64,000 nucleotides of DNA from Ignavibacteriales bacterium (GTDB lineage: Bacteria; Bacteroidota; Ignavibacteria; Ignavibacteriales; Ignavibacteriaceae): NCBI GenBank assembly GCA_016700155.1, contig CP065001.1:4030001-4094000 (forward strand), read 5' to 3'. The number at the start of each line of letters is the position of its first letter. Position 1 is the stretch's first letter. Shown in pieces: positions 64,000 through 64,000 of this stretch. Made by a program: the position numbers and the translations under genes. The notes below the pieces were generated by a model. The model saw only the letters and a program-made list of their open reading frames with translations. It did no database searches and had not been told where the DNA came from.

Positions 64000-64000
64000 T

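Noticed and set aside
1..64000. CRISPR arrays, rRNA, tRNA and insertion sequences
   Set aside because: No regularly spaced repeats, rRNA-like sequence, tRNA cloverleaf or transposase was recognised by eye; a formal tRNA scan was not possible.

Overview
The window is an AT-rich bacterial chromosome segment, densely packed with genes on both strands. It most likely comes from the Ignavibacteria/Chlorobi side of the Bacteroidota-Chlorobiota group. The main evidence is that nine proteins end in the same type IX secretion (T9SS) sorting domain, with an NYPNPFNPxT motif, a VYDxLGxE strand and a final K-K-M/L-L-L-I/L-K. SBBP-type propellers, LytTR/LytS pairs and an ECF43-like sigma factor with a TPR kinase fit the same group. 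I recognised no rRNA, tRNA, CRISPR array or insertion sequence; no systematic tRNA scan was possible.

Layout. 1-2.2 kb: tail of a tandem GT2 glycosyltransferase (cut by the left edge) overlapping a DUF4922 HIT-like gene. 2.2-9.9 kb, minus strand: a tight series of ABC exporter, GH13 amylase, DUF1697, NAD(P)-binding protein, a class B1 metallo-beta-lactamase with all metal ligands, and a DUF885 lipoprotein. 10-15.3 kb: HU, a TonB-dependent-receptor-like protein, a GT-C-like membrane protein and an unknown secreted protein. 15.6-20.3 kb: LytTR regulator with LytS-like kinase, then dxr-rseP. 20.5-26.8 kb: a haem-motif outer-membrane barrel, a 28-codon membrane peptide, a POT transporter with a NodB deacetylase, and a C45 Ntn hydrolase with a YciI-like protein. 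28-37.5 kb: redox enzymes, acetyltransferases, DinB, dCMP deaminase, a MalT-like regulator, an MFS transporter and a CxCH surface protein. 39.8-44.5 kb: a kynA-kynU pair, tag, a HerA-like ATPase and a YidB-like protein. 47.5-48.3 kb: a DUF134-NifX pair. 37.6-63.5 kb also holds seven of the nine T9SS cargo proteins and an ECF sigma/Ser-Thr kinase pair.

Most notable observation: short GC-rich palindromes sit in frame at one fixed point of the T9SS sorting domain, between the first strand (xxxIP) and the second (VxLxVYD). Where no insert is present the linker is four residues (24.4, 26.8 and 54.7 kb genes). In five genes (37.6, 49.5, 51.5, 56.8 and 61.9 kb) it is 11-14 residues and is encoded by palindromes; in a sixth (46.0 kb) it is nine residues with only a weak inverted repeat. 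Two unrelated palindrome families have used the same site, and a third repeat has added seven residues elsewhere in one of these proteins. This looks like protein-coding invasion by small palindromic elements, comparable in principle to Rickettsia palindromic elements but targeting a secretion-signal domain.

Functional links. The kynA-kynU pair suggests tryptophan degradation toward anthranilate, but no formamidase gene is in the window. dxr-rseP joins isoprenoid synthesis with a site-2 protease. The ECF sigma/kinase pair lies between two SBBP-propeller cargo genes. None of the T9SS secretion machinery is encoded here, so the cargo depends on genes elsewhere.
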